Below are positions 9,306 to 17,634 of a stretch of 38,044 bases of DNA, piece by piece. Source of the DNA: Acidovorax sp. GTDB taxonomy: Bacteria; Pseudomonadota; Gammaproteobacteria; Burkholderiales; Burkholderiaceae_C. Position 1 is the stretch's first letter. Every line of letters begins with the position of its first letter. The stretch is from contig SDXZ01000026.1 of the NCBI GenBank assembly GCA_004210805.1, positions 1 through 38,044 on the forward strand, given 5' to 3'. A program made the position numbers and the translations under genes. Under the pieces are notes generated by a model. It made no database searches and was not told where the DNA came from. It saw nothing but the letters and a program-made list of their open reading frames with translations.

Positions 9306-10325
9306 ATGCACACCGCTTCCCAGTCCGACTCCCGCTCCGGTTCTCCACCCACCCCCCCTGCCGCGACCGCCCCGGACACCGTGGCCGTGGTGGCCTTTGA
9401 CGGCATCAGCCCTTTTCACCTTTCGGTACCCTGCCTGGTGTTTGGCGAGGACCGCACGGCCGAGGGCGTGCACCGCTACCGGCTCGTGGTGTGTGGTGTG
9501 GAGACCGGCCCTCTGCGCACTTCTGCCGGGTTTGGCATCCAGGTGGACCATGGCCTCGCGGCATTGCGGCGCGCGCAGATCATCGTGGTGCCGTCGTGGC
9601 GCGACGACCTGGCTGCCGCGCCGCCCGCGTTGCTGGCAGCGCTGCGGGCTGCGCACCGCCGGGGCGCGCGCATCGTGGGCCTGTGCCTGGGCGCCTTTGT
9701 GCTGGCCGAGGCGGGGCTGCTGGATGGCCGGGCCGCCACCACGCACTGGGCGCTGGCGTCGGAGTTTGCGCGGCGCTACCCGCAGGTACTGCCGCGCCCC
9801 GAGGTGCTGTACGTCGAGGACGGGCCCGTGCTCACGTCAGCCGGCACGGCGGCGGGCATCGACTGCTGCCTGCACTTGCTGCGCCAGCAACATGGCGCCG
9901 AAGTGGCCAACCGCGCGGCGCGGCGCATGGTGGTGGCGCCACACCGGCAAGGCGGGCAGGCGCAATACATTCAGCAGCCGGTGGCGCCTTCGGTGCGCGG
10001 GGATCGGCTGGCGCCGCTGCTGCAGTGGCTGGGCGAGCACCTGCACGAGACACACACGCTGGAGGCCCTGGCCGAGCGTGCGGTGATGAGCCCACGGACC
10101 TTCACGCGGCGCTTTCGGCAGGCCACGGGGACCACGGTGGGACTGTGGCTGCAGAACCAGCGCATTGCGCTGGCCCAGCGCCTGCTGGAGGGCGGAGACC
10201 AATCCATCGAGGCCGTGGCCGCCGAAGCAGGGTTCGGATCGGCCGTCTCGCTGCGGCAGCATTTCTCTGCCGCGGTCGGCATCGCGCCGTCGGTGTACCG
10301 GCGGCAGTTTCGCGCTGCAGCTTGA
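9306..10325 (+). CDS. GlxA/FtrA-family transcriptional regulator (DJ-1/PfpI domain plus AraC HTH)
   Basis: 339 residues. The N-terminal DJ-1/PfpI amidotransferase-like domain spans about residues 25-195, and two AraC-type helix-turn-helix motifs occupy about 225-335 (LEALAERAVMSPRTFTRRF and AVAAEAGFGSAVSLRQHF). In many regulators of this type the N-terminal domain is only a ligand sensor. Here a Cys is kept in GLCLGAF (Cys127), with a His in ATTHWA (His147), so residual chemistry cannot be excluded. The first 24 residues are Ser/Pro/Ala-rich. It is divergent from the cysteine hydrolase and probably controls it (inference). A copy of the dispersed repeat starts directly after its stop codon. 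Confidence 0.9.
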   Translation: MHTASQSDSRSGSPPTPPAATAPDTVAVVAFDGISPFHLSVPCLVFGEDRTAEGVHRYRLVVCGVETGPLRTSAGFGIQVDHGLAALRRAQIIVVPSWRDDLAAAPPALLAALRAAHRRGARIVGLCLGAFVLAEAGLLDGRAATTHWALASEFARRYPQVLPRPEVLYVEDGPVLTSAGTAAGIDCCLHLLRQQHGAEVANRAARRMVVAPHRQGGQAQYIQQPVAPSVRGDRLAPLLQWLGEHLHETHTLEALAERAVMSPRTFTRRFRQATGTTVGLWLQNQRIALAQRLLEGGDQSIEAVAAEAGFGSAVSLRQHFSAAVGIAPSVYRRQFRAAA

Positions 10326-10326
10326 A

Positions 10327-10381
10327 TGCTATTGATTCAATAGCTACAAACGCTTTACAGATAAGCGCTAGGTACCTTTTT
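10327..10381 (+). repeat. dispersed double-hairpin repeat, copy A
   Basis: Begins two bases after the stop of the GlxA-type gene. GCTATTGA at 10328-10335 and TCAATAGC at 10337-10344 form a perfect 17-base palindrome. A second hairpin pairs CGCTT (10351-10355) with AAGCG (10363-10367) around a 7-base loop. A T-run follows near 10377. It matches the copies at 23411 and 34714 and is much more AT-rich than its surroundings. It may act as a 3'-end processing or termination signal for the upstream gene. Confidence 0.85.
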
Positions 10382-10463
10382 AAGCAATATTTTGAGGTGC
10401 GGGGCACGCCCCTCACGCCGTGGTCGCTGCACAGCTCCCCGAAAACGGTCCGGCGCGGTGCGG

Positions 10464-10503
10464 TGCACCGGTGGGTACGGGCTCGGCAGGCCCACCGGAT
10501 GCA
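10464..10503. terminator. possible terminator hairpin between convergent genes
   Basis: TGCACCGGTGGG at 10464-10475 pairs with CCCACCGGATGCA at 10491-10503 (one-base bulge, 15-base loop), a strong GC-rich stem. It lies in the gap between the convergent GlxA-type gene and the Bug protein gene. No T-run follows directly on either strand, so it is not a classical intrinsic terminator. Confidence 0.4.
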
Positions 10504-10539
10504 TGGCCTTTGCAGCCCAGTGCAAAGCGCGTCGCGGGG

Positions 10540-11517
10540 TCAGTCGACCTTAGCGCCGGAAGCCTTCACGACCTGCTGGTACTTGGCGCGCTCGGCGGCC
10601 ATGAAGCTGTCGAACTGCGCGGGCGTGGTGGGCACGGGCTCAGCCAGCAGGGCGCCGAAGCGGGTCTTGGTCTCGGGCGCATTGAGGGCCGCCACAAAGG
10701 CCTTGTTCAGCTTGTCGATGATGGGCTTGGGCGTGGCTGCTGGTGCCACCAGGCCCCACCAAGTGTCGATGGAAAAACCCTTGAAGGTCGCGGACAGCGG
10801 CGGCACGCCGGGCAGGGATGCCGAGGCGTCCTGCGAGGTCACGGCCAGTGCCTTGAGCTTGCCTGCGCGGATGTTGGGCGCAGCGGCGGCCAGGTTGTCG
10901 ATGTTGAAGTCCACCTCGCCGGCCAGCAGCGCCAGCTGCGCCGGGTTGGCGCCGCGGTAGGGGATGTGCAGCGCGAAGATGCCCGCGCGCTGCTTGAACA
11001 TCTCACCCGCCAGGTGGCCTGCGCTGCCGTTGCCCCCGCTGCCGTAATTGAGCTTGGCGGGGTTGGCCTTGGCGTACGCAATCAGATCGGCCACGGTGTT
11101 GATCTTGAGTTGCTCGGCCTTGGCGGCGTTGATGACCAGCACGTTGGGCACGCGCACCATCTGCGTGATTCCTGCGAAGTCCTTGGCGGCGTCAAAAGGC
11201 ATCTTGGCGTAGAGCCAGGGGTTGACGGCGTGGGTGGCGGTGGCCGAGATGCCGATGGTCAGGCCGTCCGGTGCTGCCTTGGCAATTGCGTCGGCACCAA
11301 TGTTGCCGCCGGCACCCCCCTTGTTGTCGATGATCACCGTGCCCAGCGTGTCGCGCACACGCTCGGCCAGCGCACGCGCCGTGACGTCGATGGGGCCGCC
11401 GGCGGCGTAGGGCACGATCAGGCGGATGGGCTGGCCCGAGTCCTGCGCGAACGCGATGTGGGAAGAAAAAGCCGCTGCGATAGCGGTGCTGGCAAGGAGG
11501 AGGTTTCTGCGGTTCAT
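10540..11517 (-). CDS. Bug/TctC-family tripartite tricarboxylate transporter substrate-binding protein
   Basis: 325 residues. A signal peptide is clear (MNRRNLLLASTAIAAAF, cleavage probably after SHIAFA). The Bug-family core follows: IRLIVPYAAGGPIDVTARALAERV, the GAGGNIG loop and the YGSGGNGSAGHLAGEMFK ligand segment. These periplasmic proteins bind carboxylates or other small acids for TctAB permeases, and in Burkholderiales they are often encoded singly, as here: no tctA or tctB is near. The ATG at 11517 is chosen because it starts the signal peptide. The sensor kinase and response regulator immediately upstream may sense the same ligand or control this gene (inference). Confidence 0.92.
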   Translation of the reverse strand: MNRRNLLLASTAIAAAFSSHIAFAQDSGQPIRLIVPYAAGGPIDVTARALAERVRDTLGTVIIDNKGGAGGNIGADAIAKAAPDGLTIGISATATHAVNPWLYAKMPFDAAKDFAGITQMVRVPNVLVINAAKAEQLKINTVADLIAYAKANPAKLNYGSGGNGSAGHLAGEMFKQRAGIFALHIPYRGANPAQLALLAGEVDFNIDNLAAAAPNIRAGKLKALAVTSQDASASLPGVPPLSATFKGFSIDTWWGLVAPAATPKPIIDKLNKAFVAALNAPETKTRFGALLAEPVPTTPAQFDSFMAAERAKYQQVVKASGAKVD

Positions 11518-11721
11518 GGTGCGATTGTGCAAAAAAATCGTAAGAGGGCTTATGAAGAGGTGCGAGGCAGTGTGATTGAAGCTGCGTTGGCGAAGTTTTC
11601 CGGGTCTCCGTACCGAGCGGGCGGGGCGGGGGAGGCCGTCTTTTTGCAAGAAAGCACCCCGGCACATTCGAAGCAACCCGTGCAGTTGGCAAGCTCCGCG
11701 CTCCGGGCACTGAACGCAGCC

Positions 11722-12384
11722 TCACCCCATCTGCTGGATCAGCATGCCCAGCTCATGCGACGAGCGGATGTCCAGCTTCAAGAAAATGGCCGAGCGGTGC
11801 GTGTCCACCGTGCGTGGGTCAATCGGGCGTTCAGGGTCACGCTGGGCCATCGCGCGGGCGGCTTCCTTGCTGCTGATGCCGGTGGCCAGCAGGCGCGCCA
11901 CCTCTTGCTGGCGGGGGCTGAGGGCATTCCAGCGCTCCAGCAGCTGGGTGCGCTGCAGCGCGCGCGTTGCCACTTCCTGCGACAACGTGGCGGCGCGCTG
12001 CACGGCGGCCAGCAGCGTGGCTTCGTCGCAAGGCTTCTCCAGCCAGTCCACGGCGCCTTGCTTGACAGCAGCCACGGCCGAGGCCAACTCGCCATGGGCG
12101 GAGAGGAACACCGTCTTGAGCACCGTGCCCCGCTCGCGCATGGCCTCGAACACCTGCAGGCCGCTCATGCCATCCATGCGCAGGTCGAGCAGCACACAAC
12201 CGGGATGCGCCAGGTTGGCACCCGCGAGGAAATCCGGCCCGCTGGCAAACGTCTGCGCTACGTGGCCGCCGGCCAGGAGCAGCGTGGCCAGCGAATGGCG
12301 CACGCCTTCGTCGTCGTCGACGATGTAGACGTGGAGCGGCACTGTGTGGGCGGCGTCGGTAAGGGAGGTGTGGGGTTCGGTCAT
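11722..12384 (-). CDS. two-component response regulator, FixJ/LuxR type
   Basis: 220 residues. The receiver domain occupies residues 17-130: acidic pocket VDDDEG, phospho-acceptor Asp67 in VLLDLRM, Ser of FLSAHG, and Lys117 in LEKP. A LuxR-type DNA-binding domain spans residues 154-220 (LSPRQQEVARLLATGISSKEAA, then PRTVDTHRSAIFLKLDIRSS). Between the two HTH helices there is an unusual insertion of about seven residues (around QRDPERP, 181-187), where most LuxR domains have a short turn. Its start overlaps the stop of the kinase gene (12381-12384), a typical translational coupling. It is probably phosphorylated by that kinase and may activate the downstream Bug protein gene. Confidence 0.93.
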   Translation of the reverse strand: MTEPHTSLTDAAHTVPLHVYIVDDDEGVRHSLATLLLAGGHVAQTFASGPDFLAGANLAHPGCVLLDLRMDGMSGLQVFEAMRERGTVLKTVFLSAHGELASAVAAVKQGAVDWLEKPCDEATLLAAVQRAATLSQEVATRALQRTQLLERWNALSPRQQEVARLLATGISSKEAARAMAQRDPERPIDPRTVDTHRSAIFLKLDIRSSHELGMLIQQMG

Positions 12385-14693
12385 GAAGAGGCTGCGGGGG
12401 GCTCGGTATGCAGGGGCAGCCGGATCTCGAAGATGGCGCCGCCGCCCTCGCGGTTGCGGGCCAGCAGCTCGCCGCCCATGCTTTCGACGATGGATCGGCA
12501 GATGTTGAGGCCCAGCCCCAGGCCGTCGGAGCGGGTGGTGAAAAACGGCTCGAACAGGCGGTCGGCAATTTCGGGCGCAAGGCCGGGGCCGCGGTCCAGT
12601 ACTTCGAGTGACGCCCGGCCTGCGCTGGACGTGGTGCGCAGCAGCAGCTCATGCGCATGGCGTGGCGCGGTGGGGAGTGGCATGGCCTGCATGGCCTGCA
12701 GAGCGTTCAGGCCCAGGTTGAGCACCACCTGCTCCAGTAGCACCCGGTCGGCGCTCACACACACCGGCTTTGAAGCCAGCTCGAGCTGCACGGCCACGCC
12801 ATGCCGGCGTGCTTCGGCGCGCAGCAGCAGGGCCAGGGGCTGGTCCACGGCGGCGTTGAGGTCGCAGGGCTCGCGCGATTCTGGGTGCTGGCGCACCCAG
12901 CGGCGAATGCGGCCCACGATGTCGGCCGCACGCAGCGCCTGGGCAGACAGCGCGGCCAGGGTGTCGTTCAGCAGTTCGGCTTTGCCCTGCGTCGCCAAAG
13001 ACTTGGCGGCCGCCGCGTAGTTGACCAGCGCCGCCAGCGGCTGGTTGAGCTCGTGCGCCAGGGTCGAGGCCATCTCGCCCACGGTGATCACGCGCTGCAC
13101 GCGTTGCAGCTGGGCCTCGCGCTGCTGCTGCTGTTCTTCGGCGCGCTTTTGGGCGGTGATGTCCACCACCGAGCTCATCCAGCCGATGTGCTGGCCGTTG
13201 CCGTCGATGAGGCGCGCCGTGTAGAACATGGTGTACACATCCGTGCCGTTGCGGTGGCGCAGGCGGTTTTCCTTGCCCTGGGGGGTGAATTTGCCCGCCA
13301 GCACGGTGTCGATGTCGTTCCAATGCCGCGCAAGGTCGTCGGGGTGCCAGTAGGGGTAAGGAGGCACGCTGCCGATGAGCTCGGAAGCGGAATAGCCCAC
13401 CATGTCGCACATGGCGGCGTTCACATAGACGATGCGGCCCTCCAGGTCACGCGCCCGCATGCCCACGAGGAGTGAATCTTCCATCGACTGGCGGAAGGCC
13501 TGCGCCTGCTGCAGGGCATGGGTGCGTTCCTGCACGCGCTGCTCCAGTTCGATGCGGGCCTGGCGGTTTTCGGCAAGGCGGCGTTCGCGCAGCTGCCAGT
13601 ACAGCGCCCCCAGCACCAGCAGGCCCGAGGCCAGCGTGGCCAGCGCCCAGGCCTGCTGGCGCGCCAGGGCCACGACCTTGCTGTCGGCGGTGATGGTCAG
13701 CGTCCAGCCCAGGTCGGGCAGCGGTTCTTCATAGGCCAGGTAGTCCTTGCCCGTGTCCGGTACGCGCAGTTCTTTGCCAGGCTGGCCTTCGCGCGGTTCA
13801 CTGCCTTGCAGCAGTTTCCAGGGCACGGGCTGCGGCGTCCATTGCGCGCCATATTGCTCGTCGTGCTGCACCTGCTGCACTGCATCGGCCGGCACGTCGC
13901 GGGTGGTTTTGTAAAGCCAGCTGGCGACCGAGCCGAGGAAAACAATGCCACGCTCATCGGCCAGGAACACCGGATCGCGGAGCTGCGCCCAGGTGTCGAC
14001 GATGGGCTGCATGCGCACCTTGACGGCCACCACGCCAATCACTGTGCCATCTGCCTGCCGCACCGGGGCCGATGCAAACAGCCCGGGCTCGCCGGTGGTT
14101 TTGCCCACGCCATAAAAGCGCCCCGCTGAACCATGCAGCGCATCGCGAAAGTAGGGGCGGTTGCGATAGTTCTGGTCCACAAAGCTGCTGGGGGTGTCCC
14201 AGTTGCTGGATGCCAGCGTCATGCCCTGCGCATCCATCACGTACAGGGTGTCGGAGCCGGCGTGGGTGTTGACGGTTTTCAGATAGGCGTTGGCTGCCTC
14301 ACGCACCTGCGGCGAGGCAGGGTTGCCCAACAGTTGCGTGACCAGCGGCTGCTGCGCGGCGGTGTAGGGCAGATAGCTGTAGCGCGTGGCCACCCCGCGC
14401 AGGGCCAGGGCCTGCACCTCGGCGGAGCGGCGCAGGTTGTCCCACTGGTTGTCGAGCTCATTGCGCGTGGCCCATTCGCCCGCGCCCAGCACCAGCAGCA
14501 CGGCCACGCCCAGCACAGCGGACATGGGGCCCGCGCTACGCAAGGCCCGGCGCCAGCCGGTGGGCTCGGCAGGCGGCGTGAGGCCTTGTGTGAATGGGGA
14601 AGGGGATGAAGGTGCGGGGGATGGCGAGGTTGGAATGGCCGCGCCCGCCCCCGCAGCCTCAGTACCGACGGATGGACGGGGAGGAATGGCCAC
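12381..14693 (-). CDS. membrane sensor histidine kinase, DctB-like with PAS domain
   Basis: 770 residues. A Pro/Ser-rich N-terminal tail (1-45) is followed by TM1 at about 57-75, then a periplasmic double-Cache-type domain with the DctB-like stretch SSNWDTPSSFVDQNYRNRPY (162-181), and TM2 at about 346-366. A PAS domain follows (about 400-515), then a His-kinase core: His547 in STLAHELNQPLAALVN, N-box NLGLNALQA at 659-667, G1 DRGPGLAP, F box FEPFFTT and G2 GLGLGLNI. DctB-type Cache domains bind C4-dicarboxylates and related acids, so a carboxylate ligand is plausible. Unlike DctB/DctD, the partner is a LuxR-type regulator rather than a sigma-54 activator. It is 11 bases downstream of the flavoprotein reductase gene. 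Confidence 0.93.
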   Translation of the reverse strand: MAIPPRPSVGTEAAGAGAAIPTSPSPAPSSPSPFTQGLTPPAEPTGWRRALRSAGPMSAVLGVAVLLVLGAGEWATRNELDNQWDNLRRSAEVQALALRGVATRYSYLPYTAAQQPLVTQLLGNPASPQVREAANAYLKTVNTHAGSDTLYVMDAQGMTLASSNWDTPSSFVDQNYRNRPYFRDALHGSAGRFYGVGKTTGEPGLFASAPVRQADGTVIGVVAVKVRMQPIVDTWAQLRDPVFLADERGIVFLGSVASWLYKTTRDVPADAVQQVQHDEQYGAQWTPQPVPWKLLQGSEPREGQPGKELRVPDTGKDYLAYEEPLPDLGWTLTITADSKVVALARQQAWALATLASGLLVLGALYWQLRERRLAENRQARIELEQRVQERTHALQQAQAFRQSMEDSLLVGMRARDLEGRIVYVNAAMCDMVGYSASELIGSVPPYPYWHPDDLARHWNDIDTVLAGKFTPQGKENRLRHRNGTDVYTMFYTARLIDGNGQHIGWMSSVVDITAQKRAEEQQQQREAQLQRVQRVITVGEMASTLAHELNQPLAALVNYAAAAKSLATQGKAELLNDTLAALSAQALRAADIVGRIRRWVRQHPESREPCDLNAAVDQPLALLLRAEARRHGVAVQLELASKPVCVSADRVLLEQVVLNLGLNALQAMQAMPLPTAPRHAHELLLRTTSSAGRASLEVLDRGPGLAPEIADRLFEPFFTTRSDGLGLGLNICRSIVESMGGELLARNREGGGAIFEIRLPLHTEPPAASS

Positions 14694-14704
14694 GCCCGTT
14701 GTCC

Positions 14705-15772
14705 TCAGCCGCCGTGCTTGTCGGCCTCGGAGGTGAAGGCGTCGGCGTAGAACTCTTCGGGTGGCAGGCCGCGGTGCGCGCTGTAGCTGTCGCGCGCGGA
14801 CTCCACCACGATGGGCGCGCCGCAGGCGTACACCTGATGCCCCGAAAGATCTGCAAAATCATCGAGCACCGCCTGGTGGACGAAGCCGCTGCGGCCCGTC
14901 CAGCCGTCCTCAGGCTGGGCGTCAGACACCACGGGCACATAAGTCAGGTGGGGCATCTCGGCCGCGCGCGCCAACACCCAGTTGTGCATGTACAGATCGC
15001 CCGGGCGCCGGCCGCCCCAGTAGAGCGCGATGGGGCGGGTGATGCCCTTGAACTGCATGTGCTCAATGAGTGCCTTGATGGGCGCAAAGCCCGTGCCAGA
15101 AGCCAGCAGCACGATGGGCTTGTCGGAGTCTTCGCGCAGGAAGAAGCTGCCAAAGGGCCCTTCGACCCGCAGGATCTCTTTTTCTTTCATCGCGCCGAAC
15201 ACATGGTCGGTGAACTTGCCACCGGCCATGTGGCGGATGTGCAGCTCCACGCCGGGGGCCTCGGCCTGCGTGTGGGGTGCATTGGCCATCGAGTACGCGC
15301 GGCGGGCGCCATCGCGCAGGATGAATTCGATGTACTGACCCGCGTGGTAGCGAAAGGTGTCTGCTGCGGGCAACTGCAGGCGCACCTGCATCACGTCGTG
15401 GGATTTCTTTTCGAGCGTGGACACACGCACCGGCATCTTCTTGATCGGGTACGCGCTTTCGTCAGTGACCTGGCGCGACTCGAGCACCACGTCCGTCAAG
15501 GGCTGCGCGCAGCAGGTCAGCACCAGGCCAGCGGCCTCTTCATCGGCTGTAAGCGCCTTGGACTGGTGGGGCCCATGGTGCACGGCGCCGCTGATTTTTT
15601 TGCACTTGCACGAGCCGCAGGCGCCGTCCTTGCAGCCATAGGGAAGGCCGACCCCGCTGCGGATCGCGGCGCCGAGGATGGCTTCGCCGGGGTTGGCGGT
15701 GAAAGCGCGGCCGCTGGGCTGCACGGTGATCTGGAAGGCTGCTGCAGGGTTTGCGGCTTCGGCGCTGGTCAT
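14705..15772 (-). CDS. CDP-6-deoxy-delta-3,4-glucoseen reductase-like iron-sulfur flavoprotein
   Basis: 355 residues. The N-terminal plant-type [2Fe-2S] ferredoxin domain has ligands Cys47, Cys52, Cys55 and one of Cys87/Cys88 (GCKDGACGSCKCKK, then LTCCAQ). A ferredoxin-NADP reductase module follows: FAD motif RRAYSMAN, nucleotide motif SGTGFAPIKALIE and a C-terminal CGAP. This order matches the AscD/E3-type reductases and phenol hydroxylase or oxygenase reductase components. In beta-proteobacteria the gene is usually annotated as a CDP-6-deoxyglucoseen reductase, although no CDP-sugar dehydratase is near here. Its true electron acceptor is therefore uncertain. It may be co-transcribed with the kinase gene downstream, and it is divergent from the epimerase-like gene. 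Confidence 0.9.
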   Translation of the reverse strand: MTSAEAANPAAAFQITVQPSGRAFTANPGEAILGAAIRSGVGLPYGCKDGACGSCKCKKISGAVHHGPHQSKALTADEEAAGLVLTCCAQPLTDVVLESRQVTDESAYPIKKMPVRVSTLEKKSHDVMQVRLQLPAADTFRYHAGQYIEFILRDGARRAYSMANAPHTQAEAPGVELHIRHMAGGKFTDHVFGAMKEKEILRVEGPFGSFFLREDSDKPIVLLASGTGFAPIKALIEHMQFKGITRPIALYWGGRRPGDLYMHNWVLARAAEMPHLTYVPVVSDAQPEDGWTGRSGFVHQAVLDDFADLSGHQVYACGAPIVVESARDSYSAHRGLPPEEFYADAFTSEADKHGG

Positions 15773-15845
15773 CTTGTGGGTATCCTTGGGACGTACTTCT
15801 TCAAGAACCGGTGTGTTTGTTCATTCCATTGCCGGGCTTTACCCG

Positions 15846-16865
15846 ATGGACTGCCGGTTCGCGCAAACGGACCCGATTTTGCCCTCAATCCAAAACCCTC
15901 TTGGCGCCCTGCCAGCGCGCTTTCGCCGCGAACGCCTGCTGATCGTGGGCTGTGGCGATGTGGGCCAACGCGTCGCCCGCCGGCTTCAGAACGGCCCCGG
16001 CGCCGGCCGCGTGCAGGTGCTGGCGCTTACCTCAAGCCCTGAACGCACGGATGCCCTGCGCACGCAGGGCATCCGCCCGCTGCTGGGCAACCTGGACGAC
16101 ATGGCCACATTGCGGCGCCTTGCGGGCCTGGCCACGCGTGTGCTGCATCTGGCGCCGCCACCGGGCGAGGGCGCTGGCGGCGCAGGCTGGTGGCGTGACC
16201 CCCGCACGGTGGCGCTGGCCCGCGTGCTGCGGCTGCGCAGCCTGCCGGTCTCTTTCGTGTATGCGTCGACCACGGGCGTTTACGGTGACTGCCAGGGCGC
16301 GGTGGTGCCCGAGACACGCGCCGTGGCCCCCGCCACGCCCCGCGCCCAGCGCCGCGTGAATGCCGAGCGCGCCGTGCGCCACCTGGGTCGCACCGGTGTG
16401 CGCGCCAGCGTGCTGCGCATTCCCGGCATTTACGCGCCCGACCGCGAAGGCGGAACGCCCGAAGCGCGCCTGCGCCGCGGCACCCCGGTGCTGGCGCCTG
16501 AAGACGATGTGTTCACCAACCACATCCACGCCGACGATTTGGCACGTACCTGCCTGGCCGCCCTGTGGCGCGCCCGGGCCCAGCGCATCTACAACGTGAG
16601 CGACGATTCCGAACTGAAGATGGGGGACTACTTTGACCTTGCGGCCGACCTGTACGGCCTGCCGCGCCCGCCCAGGCTGCCGCGCAGCGCGGCGCAGGAG
16701 CAGTTGCCGGTGATGCTGCTGAGCTTCATGAACGAGTCACGACGGCTGGACAACGGGCGAATGCTGGGGGAGCTGGGGGTGAGGCTGCGGTATCCGACGG
16801 TCGCTGAAGGGCTGCGCACTGCCGCGCCGTCATCGGGAACGAAGCAGGGTCAGCAGGGCGCCTGA
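15846..16865 (+). CDS. NAD-dependent epimerase/dehydratase-like protein (SDR, YeeZ-like)
   Basis: About 339 residues from ATG 15846. The Rossmann motif is LLIVGCGDVGQRVARRL (residues 31-47), and SFVYASTTGVYGD and NHIHADDLART are typical of atypical extended SDRs. I do not find a clear YxxxK catalytic pair, in keeping with YeeZ-like relatives of uncertain activity. The start is uncertain: the first 20 residues are not conserved-looking, and TTG at 15879 or an upstream codon could be used. The gene is divergent from the iron-sulfur flavoprotein gene (73 bases). Its 3' end overlaps the convergent DUF4124 gene by 16 bases. Confidence 0.82.
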   Translation: MDCRFAQTDPILPSIQNPLGALPARFRRERLLIVGCGDVGQRVARRLQNGPGAGRVQVLALTSSPERTDALRTQGIRPLLGNLDDMATLRRLAGLATRVLHLAPPPGEGAGGAGWWRDPRTVALARVLRLRSLPVSFVYASTTGVYGDCQGAVVPETRAVAPATPRAQRRVNAERAVRHLGRTGVRASVLRIPGIYAPDREGGTPEARLRRGTPVLAPEDDVFTNHIHADDLARTCLAALWRARAQRIYNVSDDSELKMGDYFDLAADLYGLPRPPRLPRSAAQEQLPVMLLSFMNESRRLDNGRMLGELGVRLRYPTVAEGLRTAAPSSGTKQGQQGA

Positions 16866-17566
16866 CCGCCGTTCGAGCGGCAGACGCCACCCGGTCCCGG
16901 GAACCGGCCTGGCCCCGCGCGGGGATAGGTGTTCCCCTGATTGTCGGTGCAGCGGAAATCGCCGCACTGAGTAAGGCGTGGCGGTGGCTGGGGAGTGCCC
17001 ACCTGCGGGTAAGGATCCGGGAAGGGGCGCGGCCGTCCGGTCGGCACCACCACCACGCGCGGCTGGTTCGCACGGGCTTTTTCCACCTCTGCATAACCCT
17101 GCGGGCCCAGGCAATCCAGGTCAACCTGGCGCTGCGCGGCTTCAAGCCTCAGCTCCTGCTCGTAGGTCGAGCGGCTGAGCCCGGCCGCCACACCCTCCAG
17201 GTTGCGCCGGGAGCGCGCGCACTCGGGGGAGCGGGCGTAGTCCTGGGGTTGCGGCGCAGCTGCAGCGGCCCGGGCGGCGCGTGCGCGGTCACGTTCCGCA
17301 GCACGGCGGGCGTCGGTCTCAGCCGCAGTGGCTTCGGCCTGCTGCCGTTGTTGCTTGCGCTCCAGCGCCTCGGCGGCCAGTTCGCGTTCCAATAGCCGCT
17401 CTTCCGGTGTCTTGCGCGCCTCCACCTCCCGAGCCGCGGTTCCGCCTTCGCAGCTTCCATCGGTGTACGTGACCTTGCCGGTGCGCGCATCGGTGCAGCG
17501 CAGGACCTGCGCCTGCGCGCCTCCGGCAATGACCACAGCGCACAGGCCGAAAAGGAGAGGGCGCAT
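16850..17566 (-). CDS. DUF4124-domain exported protein
   Basis: About 238 residues. A signal peptide starts at MRPLLFGLCAVVIAGGAQAQ, which is why ATG 17566 is preferred over the ATGs a few codons upstream. The mature start VLRCTDARTGKVTYTDGSC is the DUF4124 hallmark, a short domain of unknown function in beta- and gamma-proteobacterial envelope proteins. The middle (about residues 50-115) is a charged, probably helical Glu/Arg/Ala-rich stretch. The C-terminal part is Pro-rich with paired Cys. The function is unknown and the product is presumably periplasmic. The downstream end overlaps the convergent epimerase-like gene. Confidence 0.82.
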   Translation of the reverse strand: MRPLLFGLCAVVIAGGAQAQVLRCTDARTGKVTYTDGSCEGGTAAREVEARKTPEERLLERELAAEALERKQQRQQAEATAAETDARRAAERDRARAARAAAAAPQPQDYARSPECARSRRNLEGVAAGLSRSTYEQELRLEAAQRQVDLDCLGPQGYAEVEKARANQPRVVVVPTGRPRPFPDPYPQVGTPQPPPRLTQCGDFRCTDNQGNTYPRAGPGRFPGPGGVCRSNGGQAPC

Positions 17567-17634
17567 GCAAATCATCATGTCAAAGGCGTGGAGGCCAGGA
17601 AAGAGGTGGGCGGGGTGCAGGCGCCGCAATCCCG

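Noticed and set aside
10420-13020. Very long open frame on the plus strand (over 800 codons)
   Set aside because: It is antisense to the Bug protein gene, the response regulator gene and part of the kinase gene, which all have strong family motifs. High GC content makes such open antisense frames common.
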